64,000 nt of DNA from Bacillus_BA songklensis (GTDB taxonomy: Bacteria > Bacillota > Bacilli > Bacillales > Bacillaceae_H): assembly GCF_042649685.1 (NCBI RefSeq), contig NZ_JBHRZT010000020.1, positions 738,668 through 802,667 on the forward strand, in the 5' to 3' direction. The stretch's first letter is position 1, and each line of letters starts with the position of its first letter. The notes under the pieces were generated by a model. It made no database searches. It was not told where the DNA came from and worked only from the letters and a program-made list of their open reading frames with translations. The position numbers and the translations under genes are program-made. Below, in pieces: positions 27,669 through 36,865 of this stretch.

Positions 27669-27895
27669 ATAAAGAACCTCCAACATTCGTCTATCTGTAA
27701 GACAGTATATGACGGTTATCTAGAATTGCTCATTCCTTACAACCTCATGATTATGTAAGATCGATTTTCCGATGATCCTTGAGCATAACATTTTTCATTA
27801 TATCACTCTTTAGAGGATTATACCATGGAATTTAAAGTCAATCCCTCTTTCACTATATAGCTTTCCCTTTCTTCCTAGGTCTATTGCATCAGTTC

Positions 27896-27941
27896 GAAAA
27901 AAGTGATCCCCCACTTCAAGCTGCAAGAAGTGGAGGATCAC
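27896..27941 (-). terminator. Terminator after the nicotinate phosphoribosyltransferase gene
   Basis: On the minus strand GTGATCCTCCACTTC pairs with GAAGTGGGGGATCAC (one mismatch) and six T follow. It lies about 150 nt past the stop codon, beyond a repeat. Confidence 0.8.
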
Positions 27942-28085
27942 TGCCCATAAAAGTCAGATCAGATTAACTGGCCATCAGATAATAAGGCAATGTCCTGCTG
28001 CAATACCTTTGCTGGCATGTCCGGTACGTTAAGAGACTAACGACACAGTGTCACGCCGGAGCCCCCACCGTGAGAAGCTTCATTT
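27941..28085. repeat. Repeat segment related to copies A and B
   Basis: The spacer after the 28088 gene shares GGCCATCAGATAATAAGG with copy B and ends GAAGCTTCATTTCATT, like the GTTTCACTTTA ends. It also holds internal hairpins (GTTAAGAGACTAACG). The 400-nt murC upstream gap has no gene. The match to the family is partial. Confidence 0.4.
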
Positions 28086-28087
28086 CA

Positions 28088-29176
28088 TTAAATGTCTACT
28101 TTCTCAAGACGGGGATTTGGACGATATCGTCTGCCTGCTTTTGCCTGATGCTCCCCGTTTAGAATAACGTTATCTCCAGTGAATCCAATATGAAGTTTTA
28201 ATAAGCTGCTGCCTACTCCATAAATATCAACAGGTACGTTTTCCGCTTCGAACTCTTGAATACGCTTCTCGTTGAATCCGCCGGTAACCACAATTTTCAC
28301 ATGTTCAAACCCTTCTTGATCCAGCGCTTGTCGTAAAGCAAAAATCAGCTGGGCATTCACACCTCGCGGATCAAATGTCCCAAGCACTTCCGGGTTTCTG
28401 ACAAAATATTGGTCAATCATTGTACGAGATGTATCGACACGCACTGCTTTTAATTTATCGCCAAATTCTCGTGCTACCTTTAAAGCATCTACAATCACAT
28501 CATTGTTATAATCGACCAGTACCATTAGCTCATCGTCTGGAAATTTGGCATGATACGCTCTTGTTGCCTCTACAATATCTCCATTAAATAATTGAATAAG
28601 CGCGTGAGGCATCGTTCCCATACCGGCTTTTCCCCACCACTCATTCATCGCATGGGTGGCTTGTGCCGTTGAACCGCCTATATAGGCTGCATAGCCATCT
28701 CCGGCCTGCTGGGTGAAATGATCATCGCGATCCCCCATAAAAATAACCGGTTTCTTGCCTGCAGCTTTGACCACATTATATACGTTAGTCGCCACCGATG
28801 TTCTTCTCGCTAAAATTCCATCAATAACCCCTTCTAAATATCCAAAATTTTGATAAGGACCGGTCACAGTTAAAACTGTCTCAAACGGCTTAATTTTCTC
28901 TCCATCTTTCAAAGAGTAGATCTCTAACTTCTCCGGCTCATCAGCGAATGTTTTGATAAGAGCAATGACCTCGTCTGTCCCGCAAAGAACAGCATGCTCT
29001 TTTTGAAAAAATTGCATGGTCACAGTATTGTTCGGTTTAAATTCTTTTACTATTTCTCTTGTCTTTAAAAAATAAACGGCTGAAAACCAACCATCTTTTA
29101 TACGTTCATCAAATTTAAAAGTACGATTCGTTAAGCGTTTAATTTTACCCTGTAACTTGAGTTCAATTTCTTTCAT
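28088..29176 (-). CDS. Nicotinate phosphoribosyltransferase
   Basis: Makes nicotinate mononucleotide from nicotinate and PRPP in NAD salvage. The 362-residue protein has the type II PRTase barrel features of this family: TNRTFKFDERI near the start, GDRDDHF, STAQATHAMN, VDYNNDV, VDTSRT and the closing VTGGFN and VDIYGVGSSL, which bind phosphate. It is of the short form, unlike the longer PncB/YueK. The gene is single, with a repeat and a terminator after it. No equivalent lies at this spot in B. subtilis as I recall it. Confidence 0.85.
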   Translation of the reverse strand: MKEIELKLQGKIKRLTNRTFKFDERIKDGWFSAVYFLKTREIVKEFKPNNTVTMQFFQKEHAVLCGTDEVIALIKTFADEPEKLEIYSLKDGEKIKPFETVLTVTGPYQNFGYLEGVIDGILARRTSVATNVYNVVKAAGKKPVIFMGDRDDHFTQQAGDGYAAYIGGSTAQATHAMNEWWGKAGMGTMPHALIQLFNGDIVEATRAYHAKFPDDELMVLVDYNNDVIVDALKVAREFGDKLKAVRVDTSRTMIDQYFVRNPEVLGTFDPRGVNAQLIFALRQALDQEGFEHVKIVVTGGFNEKRIQEFEAENVPVDIYGVGSSLLKLHIGFTGDNVILNGEHQAKAGRRYRPNPRLEKVDI

Positions 29177-29286
29177 CCCCGAAACTCCTTATTTACGAAA
29201 CTAAAATTTTTACATTATCTTTACATATAGTAAATCATTTTAAGATTGATGACAAATCCCTTTTACACTTAAACCTCCCAAATGAA

Positions 29287-29351
29287 AAAAGGTTGTAAAT
29301 AAAACGGCCAGGAAAAGTCCCTTCTTCATTGCGTTTTATTCACAACCTTTT
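29287..29351. repeat. Long inverted repeat between sftA and the 28088 gene
   Basis: AAAAGGTTGTAAATAAAACG and its inverted partner match at 19 of 20 positions around a 25-nt loop. It lies upstream of the 28088 gene and downstream of sftA, so it could terminate sftA, but the long loop is atypical. Possibly a small mobile hairpin. Confidence 0.55.
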
Positions 29352-29439
29352 GAAGTTGAATTTCATATATATGGAATTTAAATTTTTAACATCATTCATC
29401 TTACATCAGGTTTAAATACTCCATTTGTACGGGTTCGCT

Positions 29440-29481
29440 TTAAAAGCAACCTGAATAAGCTAAAAAGGTTCTCATATAAGT
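29440..29481. repeat. Multi-hairpin element, partial copy 2
   Basis: AATAAGCTAAAAAGGTTCTC followed by ATATAAGT is the tail module of the ACGCATAAGC family (compare 49606, 50627 and 60265). Only this end is seen, 15 nt before the sftA stop codon. Confidence 0.45.
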
Positions 29482-29495
29482 CTTCGACAAGGGCC

Positions 29496-32400
29496 CTAAA
29501 ACGACGAACTGGCATTTTGCAATTCGGTTAGCTCATCTTCCGTAATTAAAATATCTCTTGGTCTGCTTCCTTTTGCTTCCGATATGATTCCTTGTCCTTC
29601 CATCATATCGATCAGTCTGGCTGCACGATTATATCCAATTCGAAAATGGCGTTGCAAGCTTGAAGTAGATGCGCCGCCTTGATTTAATACAAATTCACAA
29701 GCCTCATAGAACAACTCATCTTCCTCTGAAGAGAAGTTTTGCTGTTTTTGGATCAAATCATTCTGTTCGAATAAATAATTTGGCTTCATTTGTTTCTTTA
29801 CATGATCGACTACTGCATCAATTTCTTCATCCGATACAAAGTTACCTTGAACGCGTACAGTTTTAGAAGATCCATTTTCAAGCAACAACATGTCACCCCG
29901 GCCTAACAGCTTTTCAGCCCCCGCTGTATCAATAATCGTTCTTGAATCGACTTGTGAGGATACAGAAAACGCCACGCGTGTTGGCACGTTCGCTTTAATT
30001 AAACCTGTAATAACATCAACAGACGGACGCTGAGTCGCAAGCAACAAGTGAATGCCGCAGGCTCTTGCTTTCTGGGCAATACGACAAATTGCTTCCTCTA
30101 CCTCACCGGGTGATACCATCATTAAATCGGCCAGCTCGTCAATGATAATGACCAAGTAAGGAAGTTCTCCGCTCTTTTCATTATGCTGTTTCACTTTTTC
30201 ATTGTACTTCGTAATATCCCGGACCCCTGTATGAGCAAACAATTCATAACGTCGTTCCATTTCTTCGACAGCCCACTTTAAGGCAGCAGTGGCTGCCTTG
30301 GCATCTGTAATGACCGGACTCACAAGATGCGGAATCCCGTTGTAAGGGGCTAACTCAACCATTTTCGGATCAATCAGCATCAGTTTCACTTGATGAGGTG
30401 ATGCTTTATATAACAAACTCACGATAATGGTATTGATACATACACTTTTTCCTGAGCCTGTCGCCCCTGCTATTAATCCGTGCGGCATTTTCTTTAAATC
30501 TATCACAATAGGAGTTCCGGAAATATCCAATCCCAACGCAACAGCTAAAGGTGACGAATGCTCTTTAAATACAGGGGTGCTTAAGATTTCCTGGATCAAA
30601 ACAGCCTTACTTTGGCGGTTGGGCACTTCGATTCCAATTGTATTTTTTCCTGGAATCGGCGCTTCAATCCGAATATCCCTCGCTGCCAAACTCAACTTAA
30701 TATCGTCTGTCAAGTTGGTAATTTTATTCACTTTTACCCCAGGCTCAGGATGCACTTCAAATCGGGTAACTGTAGGACCTTGTGTCATATTTACTACTTT
30801 GGCACGCACATTGAAATTTTTAAGCGTCATGTCGAGAAGCTGCCTTTGTTCTTCAAGCCACTGATGGTCATCTTCATGTTCATGTTTTGGAATACTCAAT
30901 AGATTCATAGATGGAAATTCGTAAGCCCCTTCTCTATGCCCTGACAGAAGCGGAGAAGACGGAGACTCCGCTTGTAAAGAAGCCTTATCCTTTACAAGAG
31001 TCCGCTGGACGGCATGCTCTGTTTTTGAAAAGGGAACGTTGTTGGATTCTTTTTGCTCTCTCTCTTCTTTTGCATGTTGATTGGCTTGCCCGCTTATTGA
31101 CATAGTCTGTGCTGATTGTGCAGACTTTCTAACCAGCTCTCTTTTTTCAAGTTGCTGACGATCTTTCTTCAACATCATGACATTAAATGGCACAAACGGT
31201 CGACGCGGGCGGTCTTGTTGTACAGGCTGCTTTGAATCGGCAGAAGGAGCTGGCTGTAAAGATTGATCGGTTCTTTCCATTCGCCCTATTCCTTCTGCAG
31301 CCTCCCGTACCTCCAATCGATCCGCTACTATGTCTACCTGCTCTTGTCTTGCCATGGCCGGCTCTGCTTCTACCGGTTGCTGCAGCTGTATAAACTGAGC
31401 TCCTTCCATCCGCTGTTCCGGCTCCACCATTCGTTCCGTTTCCACGTATGGCGTTGATTCCATCACCGGTTGTGCCTCTTGCGGCTGCTCTGACACTATC
31501 GCTTTTTCTATCTCTATGTAGGGAGCTGGCTGTACCACTTGTCTTGCTTCCGCCGATTGTTCCGGCCCCACTGTTCGTTCCGTTTCCACGTATGGCGTTG
31601 ATTCCATCACCGGTTGTGCCGGCTCTACTGTTCGTTCCGTTTCCGCACGGAGAGTCCCTTGCATCATCTGTTTCTCTTCCATCCGCTGTTCCGGTAATTC
31701 CTCTCTCTTAAGGAACAATTGTCCTCCTGAATATACCCGGTTTTGCGTTTGCTCTGCCTGTGGCGAATGCATCGCAACGGGATGATGACCGCTGCCTTGT
31801 TTTTCCCTGGTCATTGAGGTGTTCTGAGCAAGGCTCTCTTCGCTCATAGGTTTGAATCGAAATGTTTGTTCATACAGAGATCCATAATCTGCTCCTTGTC
31901 TTGGATTCTCTCTTACATCTAACTTTGTGTCTTTGAATCTTACATTTCCAGGTATTGGCCCAGCTGATTTGCCAGAGTCTTCACCCTCGCTTCTTGCAGC
32001 ATTATTGTGCGATTTATACTTAGGTCTTAACGGGGAGATTAGCTTGTCATATCTATCCGCTACCTCCTTATAGGCAGCAATTTCCCGCTCAGCCGATAAG
32101 TTGTTATAGCTGATTTTGGAACTTTGTAACATACTTACAGAAGAAGAAGGCAATTCAATTTCAATTGCTTTATCCACCGCTTCCCCCGGCCTTAAGGTCG
32201 ATCTCTGCTTGAACCCATAAATTGGAGAAGGCACTTCCGTAGGACGGAACGGTCTCGTTCTTGTCTGTTCCTCTTTTGCCTGCTTCACTCCCCCCCGCTG
32301 CGGGTATTCAGCCTGTTCTTTCTCACGTAAGGGATTATTCCTATAAGGCTGTTTTCTAAGAACATGGTTTTCTGCCGTGTCCGCTTCTTTTCTTCTTCTT

Positions 32401-32660
32401 GGACGAGGCTCTTGTACTAATTCTTCATCCGGAATAAGAGGAAAACGGAACTTCCCTTGCGGATATTGATAGGCGACTCTTGCTTGTACTTCCCCCTTCT
32501 CCTTTTTAGGCTCCTCCACCAAAGGATGCTGCATCACCGGTTCCTTCTTTTTATGCACCGGTTCTTTTTTTATTTTTTCAATTTCTTTTCCGTCTTTCAC
32601 AATAATTTCTTTTACTTCATATCCAAGGACATAGTCCATTACTTTACGAAACCAACCCAA
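29496..32660 (-). CDS. sftA: DNA translocase SftA (YtpT, FtsK family)
   Basis: A soluble FtsK-type ATPase that moves DNA away from the closing septum in Bacillus. The 1054-residue protein lacks the membrane domain of SpoIIIE. It has a short N-terminal septum-targeting part, a long low-complexity Glu/Pro/Gln-rich linker (about 50-560), the motor domain with P-loop GATGSGKS near residue 730, DELADLMM and ATQRPSVDVITG, and a C-terminal gamma winged helix. The linker contains a repeated ESTPYVETER block. It is about 100 residues longer than the B. subtilis protein, all in the linker. Confidence 0.94.
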   Translation of the reverse strand: MGWFRKVMDYVLGYEVKEIIVKDGKEIEKIKKEPVHKKKEPVMQHPLVEEPKKEKGEVQARVAYQYPQGKFRFPLIPDEELVQEPRPRRRKEADTAENHVLRKQPYRNNPLREKEQAEYPQRGGVKQAKEEQTRTRPFRPTEVPSPIYGFKQRSTLRPGEAVDKAIEIELPSSSVSMLQSSKISYNNLSAEREIAAYKEVADRYDKLISPLRPKYKSHNNAARSEGEDSGKSAGPIPGNVRFKDTKLDVRENPRQGADYGSLYEQTFRFKPMSEESLAQNTSMTREKQGSGHHPVAMHSPQAEQTQNRVYSGGQLFLKREELPEQRMEEKQMMQGTLRAETERTVEPAQPVMESTPYVETERTVGPEQSAEARQVVQPAPYIEIEKAIVSEQPQEAQPVMESTPYVETERMVEPEQRMEGAQFIQLQQPVEAEPAMARQEQVDIVADRLEVREAAEGIGRMERTDQSLQPAPSADSKQPVQQDRPRRPFVPFNVMMLKKDRQQLEKRELVRKSAQSAQTMSISGQANQHAKEEREQKESNNVPFSKTEHAVQRTLVKDKASLQAESPSSPLLSGHREGAYEFPSMNLLSIPKHEHEDDHQWLEEQRQLLDMTLKNFNVRAKVVNMTQGPTVTRFEVHPEPGVKVNKITNLTDDIKLSLAARDIRIEAPIPGKNTIGIEVPNRQSKAVLIQEILSTPVFKEHSSPLAVALGLDISGTPIVIDLKKMPHGLIAGATGSGKSVCINTIIVSLLYKASPHQVKLMLIDPKMVELAPYNGIPHLVSPVITDAKAATAALKWAVEEMERRYELFAHTGVRDITKYNEKVKQHNEKSGELPYLVIIIDELADLMMVSPGEVEEAICRIAQKARACGIHLLLATQRPSVDVITGLIKANVPTRVAFSVSSQVDSRTIIDTAGAEKLLGRGDMLLLENGSSKTVRVQGNFVSDEEIDAVVDHVKKQMKPNYLFEQNDLIQKQQNFSSEEDELFYEACEFVLNQGGASTSSLQRHFRIGYNRAARLIDMMEGQGIISEAKGSRPRDILITEDELTELQNASSSF
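31430..31620. repeat. Direct repeats inside the sftA linker
   Basis: A 47-nt sequence at 31430-31476 recurs exactly at 31574-31620, offset by 144 nt (48 codons), with a partial third copy after it. The repeat stays in frame and encodes PVMESTPYVETER. Confidence 0.9.
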
Positions 32661-32737
32661 TTTTAATCACTCTTTCTCCATGTAACATATATTTTCCAAG
32701 TATATTTTAGCACGATATAAAGAAAGTAAAACCAAAA

Positions 32738-32776
32738 AACAAAAAAACCACTAGCCTATACTAGTGGTTTGTTATT
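32738..32776 (-). terminator. Terminator after ytpR
   Basis: AAACCACTAG and CTAGTGGTTT form a 10-bp stem around a 6-nt loop; on the minus strand TTTTTTTGTTTTTT follows. It separates ytpR from sftA. Confidence 0.9.
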
Positions 32777-32874
32777 TTATCAGAATAACCTCTATTTGTT
32801 AATGCATTTTGTGGATTTGTAAAGGTTGAAATATCCTTGTAAAAGAGCTTGGGCTTGAAGTCTTAGCTCTTTCA

Positions 32875-33483
32875 TTACTGTCGGAAAAAGGGCTGCCCGA
32901 TTTCATGCTCTTCTGATAAGACTAAAATACCTTTTTCTTGCGGGGCATTTGGTAAATCTAGCTCTCTTGCCGAACAAATCATACCGGATGATGCTACTCC
33001 TCGGAGTTCAGCGTCTTTAATCACAAGGCCGCCTGGCATAACCGCTCCCACTTTTGCGACCACGACTTTCTGGCCTGCATCTACGTTAGGGGCACCGCAA
33101 ACAATTTGCAGTACTTCACTTCCTACGTCTACTTTACAAATGCTTAATTTATCGGCATTTGGATGTTTTTCTTTCTCTTTTACATAACCTACGACAAACT
33201 TCGGTGATAAATCGACCTCGATTTTCTCTTCAAAACCGTTTTTCGATAAAATTTCATTTACTTTCGCCGTTAATTCCTCTGTCAAATCAACTGGACCGTT
33301 GCTTGTTACTTGTACATATTTCGATGCATCGAACACATTATATCCCGCTGTTTCATTTGTTTCGGAGTTAAAGATACGGGCCACGTCCCCCTTTTTCTCA
33401 AAGGTGCGCCGCTCCAAGTCGATATCTTTTAATGTAATAATTAATGTGTCGCCAATTCCTGCTTTGTTATAAAAAATGTTCAT
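32875..33483 (-). CDS. ytpR: YtpR family tRNA-binding-domain protein
   Basis: A 202-residue protein with an N-terminal YtpR-specific domain and a C-terminal EMAP/Trbp111-like tRNA-binding domain (about residues 90-200): VGYV, KHPNADKLSICKVDVG, IVCGAPNV, VVVAKVGAVMPGG and GMICSARELDL. It looks like the tRNA-binding part of the PheT beta subunit made as a free protein. AAAGGA precedes the ATG. It follows ytpQ by 17 nt in the ytpPQR operon. The target RNA is unknown. Confidence 0.9.
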   Translation of the reverse strand: MNIFYNKAGIGDTLIITLKDIDLERRTFEKKGDVARIFNSETNETAGYNVFDASKYVQVTSNGPVDLTEELTAKVNEILSKNGFEEKIEVDLSPKFVVGYVKEKEKHPNADKLSICKVDVGSEVLQIVCGAPNVDAGQKVVVAKVGAVMPGGLVIKDAELRGVASSGMICSARELDLPNAPQEKGILVLSEEHEIGQPFFRQ

Positions 33484-33500
33484 ATTCGAATCCTTTCTTT

Positions 33501-34301
33501 TTATGTTCTTCGATTCTTGCCGAGTATAAAAATTGGTTCCAATTGCCCGTCTTCATATAAAAACGATAGGGCTGTAATCGGGATGCGTCCATTTGTAAAA
33601 AAGCTCATTGTCATCTGGGCCAACACGTCATACCCCACATCATTCTGAATATCGGCTAAAATGAGTACATCTTGATGCGGTACAGCGACAGCCATCGTCC
33701 CTCTTACTTTTTCAGAAAACTGTTTTAAAAAAGCATCATTTAAAATTCGGCTGGCATCATAGCCATCGTTCGTATTGACAAAATAAAAAGCATTTCCTGC
33801 CACCGAATCTTCCTTAAGAGGGAGATTTAAAGAACGTAAGTTGAAGGCGGCAACCTCCCGAATTTGCGTATGGCTCCAATTTTCTTTTTTTAACATTGCG
33901 TGGTCGATAAGGCGGTACGTCTTTCCGAGATCTAATGCATAGTAGACCCGTGTTTCTGCCGTATGTTCATCATATACAAGCTCAATGTCTTCTGCTGTTT
34001 TTGTCGGAAAAGACGTAGAACGGATAACTGGATAAATATGCTTTTGTTTCCCTTGAAGCTCCTGCTCATCATGCATGACATTCAACGCTTCCGTTATATA
34101 GTATATCATCTCATCAAGAGCCGCTTCTTTTTTTTCCTCCCATTTTGCAATGAGCCCCGGCAGAGAGACTGTTGTCCCTTTTTTCGTTTCTTTATGTTCA
34201 ACCCTTAAAGTGTCTTGCTTTCGATTATAAGAGAGGCTCCAGTCTTCATTAGCCAATCGCTCTTCCAGAAGCTTTCTCATTTTTTGGCTTGTCATCTTCA
34301 A
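33501..34301 (-). CDS. ytpQ: DUF1444 family protein YtpQ
   Basis: A 266-residue soluble protein of the DUF1444/YtpQ family, found in Bacillaceae between ytpP and ytpR; function unknown. The start used is a TTG with GGGGGA 7 nt upstream; an ATG two codons later is possible. No membrane segment or catalytic motif stands out. The close spacing (20 nt after ytpP, 17 nt before ytpR) shows an operon of a thioredoxin-like protein, this protein and a tRNA-binding protein. Confidence 0.85.
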   Translation of the reverse strand: MKMTSQKMRKLLEERLANEDWSLSYNRKQDTLRVEHKETKKGTTVSLPGLIAKWEEKKEAALDEMIYYITEALNVMHDEQELQGKQKHIYPVIRSTSFPTKTAEDIELVYDEHTAETRVYYALDLGKTYRLIDHAMLKKENWSHTQIREVAAFNLRSLNLPLKEDSVAGNAFYFVNTNDGYDASRILNDAFLKQFSEKVRGTMAVAVPHQDVLILADIQNDVGYDVLAQMTMSFFTNGRIPITALSFLYEDGQLEPIFILGKNRRT

Positions 34302-34321
34302 CGTTGATTCCCCCTACAAAG

Positions 34322-34639
34322 TCAGGATGGAAGGATATTAATGAACTCTTCGATTTGTTCTTTTGTTTTTCGTTCTTTATTAACATAGCGCCCTGTTTCT
34401 TTCCCATCCTTATAGGCAACAAAACTCGGGATACCGAAAATGTTCAATTCCACACATAAATCGATGAACTTATCACGATCCACATAATGAAACTGATAAT
34501 TTGGATGATTGTCCATAATCTCAGGAAGTACCGGTTCAATAAACCGGCAGTCCGGACACCAGTCTGCAGAAAACATCATGATATGTTTACCGGATTGAAT
34601 GACTTCTTTATATTGTTCGACAGATTCGATTTTTTGCAT
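34322..34639 (-). CDS. ytpP: Thioredoxin-like protein YtpP
   Basis: A 105-residue thioredoxin-fold protein with the active-site motif WCPDC (residues 27-31) and the cis-proline region GIPSF, so it should be redox active. AGGAG lies before the ATG. It is first in the ytpPQR operon. YtpP homologues in Firmicutes have been linked to reduction of bacillithiol-mixed disulfides, but here only the fold and motif are seen. Confidence 0.9.
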   Translation of the reverse strand: MQKIESVEQYKEVIQSGKHIMMFSADWCPDCRFIEPVLPEIMDNHPNYQFHYVDRDKFIDLCVELNIFGIPSFVAYKDGKETGRYVNKERKTKEQIEEFINILPS

Positions 34640-34672
34640 CGCTATCTTCTCCTTGTTGGGTATTTTGATTTT

Positions 34673-34814
34673 TATATAAATCCATCTTAATTTTTTACTA
34701 TTAGCCGTTTCTTTTCAACCTGTTCATGCTCCTTCTGTTCCTGCCTCTTGAATTAGTTGAAAAGCTGACGTGGCCGCTTTTTGTCATGTCGGATTTTCAA
34801 CGTGGATCTATATA
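34673..34814. repeat. Multi-hairpin element, TATATAAATCCA ends, copy 3
   Basis: A 142-bp segment bounded by TATATAAATCCA and TGGATCTATATA (11 of 12 match as inverted ends). After the left end it reads TCTTAAT, like copy 4 at 49524. It fills the gap between ytpP and the DUF84 gene. Confidence 0.6.
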
Positions 34815-34879
34815 ATCGTTATGTTTATGAAATCATACGCTTTCCTTCAATGCAAGTCTTATACCTCACAGCCGATTCC

Positions 34880-35398
34880 TCAGCTTTCGTTTACGCGATG
34901 GAGGTATTGCCCGACTAACATTTTAACAATGTGGGTGAACATATCGGAGCGATTAACATAACCGCTTGTAAAAATCCCGATCGCTCCTTCTTTCTTACGC
35001 ACACCTTTTTTTTGTGTGTATTCATCCATTATATCCCCGAGTTCAATACCTTGTTTTAAGGAACGGGAGACTTCTTCAGGCAATAAAATTCTCGCTCCGC
35101 CTGCTAAGATAGGTTCCCCCATCAAAGAAACAAGGGCTCCCCAGTTACATAGAAACATCCCGTGTTCGGTCTCTACTACACCACCCTCTAATCCAATGGC
35201 AAGGTCGGCTCCTGTTTCCCCTAAAGCATTCCGCGCTCGATTAACAGCCCCTTGAATGGTCTCCTCATCGGAAAAAGGTTGATTAGATACACCTGAAGAT
35301 ACTTCAACTGGTAAAATCTTTGCCTCCATAGATATTAAGGCGGATTCTACCGCTTGTACTTTAGCGGGGTTTACTGTCCCAACTGCTACATGAATCAT
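34880..35398 (-). CDS. DUF84 / YjjX-type non-canonical purine NTPase
   Basis: A 172-residue protein of the DUF84 family (inosine/xanthosine triphosphatase, YjjX-like), which removes damaged purine nucleotides. Family blocks seen are VAVGTVNPAKVQAV at the N-terminus, FSDEETIQGAVNRARNA, DLAIGLEGGV and the C-terminal KEGAIGIFTSGYVNR. GGGAG lies before the ATG. It is a single gene between a repeat and the ytoP hairpin. The substrate class is inferred from the family. Confidence 0.85.
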   Translation of the reverse strand: MIHVAVGTVNPAKVQAVESALISMEAKILPVEVSSGVSNQPFSDEETIQGAVNRARNALGETGADLAIGLEGGVVETEHGMFLCNWGALVSLMGEPILAGGARILLPEEVSRSLKQGIELGDIMDEYTQKKGVRKKEGAIGIFTSGYVNRSDMFTHIVKMLVGQYLHRVNES

Positions 35399-35457
35399 TC
35401 ACTCTCTCTCCCTTCTTATCAAAAAGTGCTCCTCATATGTAATTTTCCGCATTTGAT

Positions 35458-35503
35458 AGGGTGTCCCAAAACCACGAAAAGGCAGGTAGTTTTAGGACAC
35501 CCT
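35458..35503. repeat. Hairpin with IS-like GGGTGTCC ends after ytoP
   Basis: AGGGTGTCCCAAAACCAC and its inverted partner form a long stem around a short loop, 10 nt after the ytoP stop codon. No clear T run follows on the minus strand, so termination is uncertain. The ends resemble the GGGTGTCTCAAA end at 46494. Confidence 0.65.
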
Positions 35504-35513
35504 TTACTTTCTT

Positions 35514-36587
35514 TTATGAATTGTTTCTAATCGTATCGACTGTCGTTTTATCCGAAGCCTTAACAAGACGGATTAATAGTTCTTTTGCAGCTGCATAGTC
35601 ATCTATATGAATCATGGAAGCATGTGTATGAATATAGCGGGAACAAATACCAATGACCGCTGAAGGCACCCCTTCATTGGAGACATGCACACGCCCTGCG
35701 TCCGTTCCGCCTTGGGACACGAAGTACTGGTAAGGAATGTTGTGGGTTTCTGCCATATCTAACACAAATTCACGCATACCGCGATGTGTCACCATTGTGC
35801 GGTCGAAGATTCGAAGCAAGGTTCCTTTCCCTAATTGGCCGAATGCGTGTTTATCACCTGACATATCGTTAGCCGGACTTGCATCAAGGGCATAAAAAAT
35901 ATCGGGGTTAATCATATTCGCTGCTGATTGCGCCCCTCTTAATCCGACTTCTTCCTGGACGGTTGCCCCGGAGTAAAGGATATTGGGCAGTGTCTCACCT
36001 TTCACTTCCTTCAACAGCTCAATCGCAAGCCCGCATCCGTAGCGGTTGTCCCATGCCTTCGCTAATATTTTCTTTTCATTCGCCATCGGGGTAAACGGAC
36101 AAATCGGAACAATTTGCTGGCCCGGCTTAATCCCCATTCGTTTAGCGTCCTCTTTATCATCGGCTCCTACGTCAATCAGCATGTTTTTGATATCCATCGG
36201 CTTATTGCGCTGTGCTTCCTCTAAAAGATGGGGCGGGATAGAGGCAATGACTCCTACAATTGGATCGTTATCTGTCATAATTTGAACTCTCTGAGCGAGC
36301 AGCACTTGACTCCACCAGCCGCCAAGTGTTTGAAATCGAATAAGACCTTTTTCCGTAATAGATGTTACCATAAATCCTACTTCATCCATATGTCCTGCCA
36401 CCATGACAGTCGGGCCTTTTTCATCCCCAACTTTTATGCCAAAAATGCTTCCAAGCCCATCTTGCGTGATTTCATCCGCATACTTCGATAACTCACTGCG
36501 CATGAATGCACGAACGGCATGCTCGTTCCCGGGTGCTCCCGGAAGCTCTGTTAATGTTTGAAATAGCTTCATTGTATCTTGATTCAT
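35514..36587 (-). CDS. ytoP: M42 family aminopeptidase YtoP
   Basis: A 357-residue glutamyl-aminopeptidase/endoglucanase M42 family enzyme. Metal and catalytic residues fit the family: GHMDEVGFMV (first His and Asp), AWDNRYGCG (bridging Asp), ATVQEEVGLRG (catalytic Glu pair), YALDAS, and the last metal His in RYIHTHASMI. TGG-rich segments and length are normal. GGAG lies before the ATG. It is cytosolic and monocistronic. The exact peptide preference is unknown. Confidence 0.92.
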   Translation of the reverse strand: MNQDTMKLFQTLTELPGAPGNEHAVRAFMRSELSKYADEITQDGLGSIFGIKVGDEKGPTVMVAGHMDEVGFMVTSITEKGLIRFQTLGGWWSQVLLAQRVQIMTDNDPIVGVIASIPPHLLEEAQRNKPMDIKNMLIDVGADDKEDAKRMGIKPGQQIVPICPFTPMANEKKILAKAWDNRYGCGLAIELLKEVKGETLPNILYSGATVQEEVGLRGAQSAANMINPDIFYALDASPANDMSGDKHAFGQLGKGTLLRIFDRTMVTHRGMREFVLDMAETHNIPYQYFVSQGGTDAGRVHVSNEGVPSAVIGICSRYIHTHASMIHIDDYAAAKELLIRLVKASDKTTVDTIRNNS

Positions 36588-36865
36588 CGCTTTTTCTTCT
36601 CCTTTATCTCTCTAAGGGATGGTCAAAATTCTGCTTTTTTCAAGAAGAGAAAATCGTACCTTAGAGACCGATTCATTCAACCAGCTGACTTTCTTTTATG
36701 TACTTATGCCATCTCTCATCTAATTTTACAAAAAACATGAAATACTTGCCACTTTTCCTCTTTATCGTTTCAGGATACTTAACAAAAGCAGACCAATTTT
36801 GTATACTTTTCATATGACTCGACCATACATTTCCAAATATGAATGGAAAGAGAGATGACTTTTTT

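Noticed and set aside
31187..31711. Several Leu/Pro-rich plus-strand open frames
   Set aside because: All lie opposite the low-complexity linker of sftA and share its repeats; no ribosome sites.
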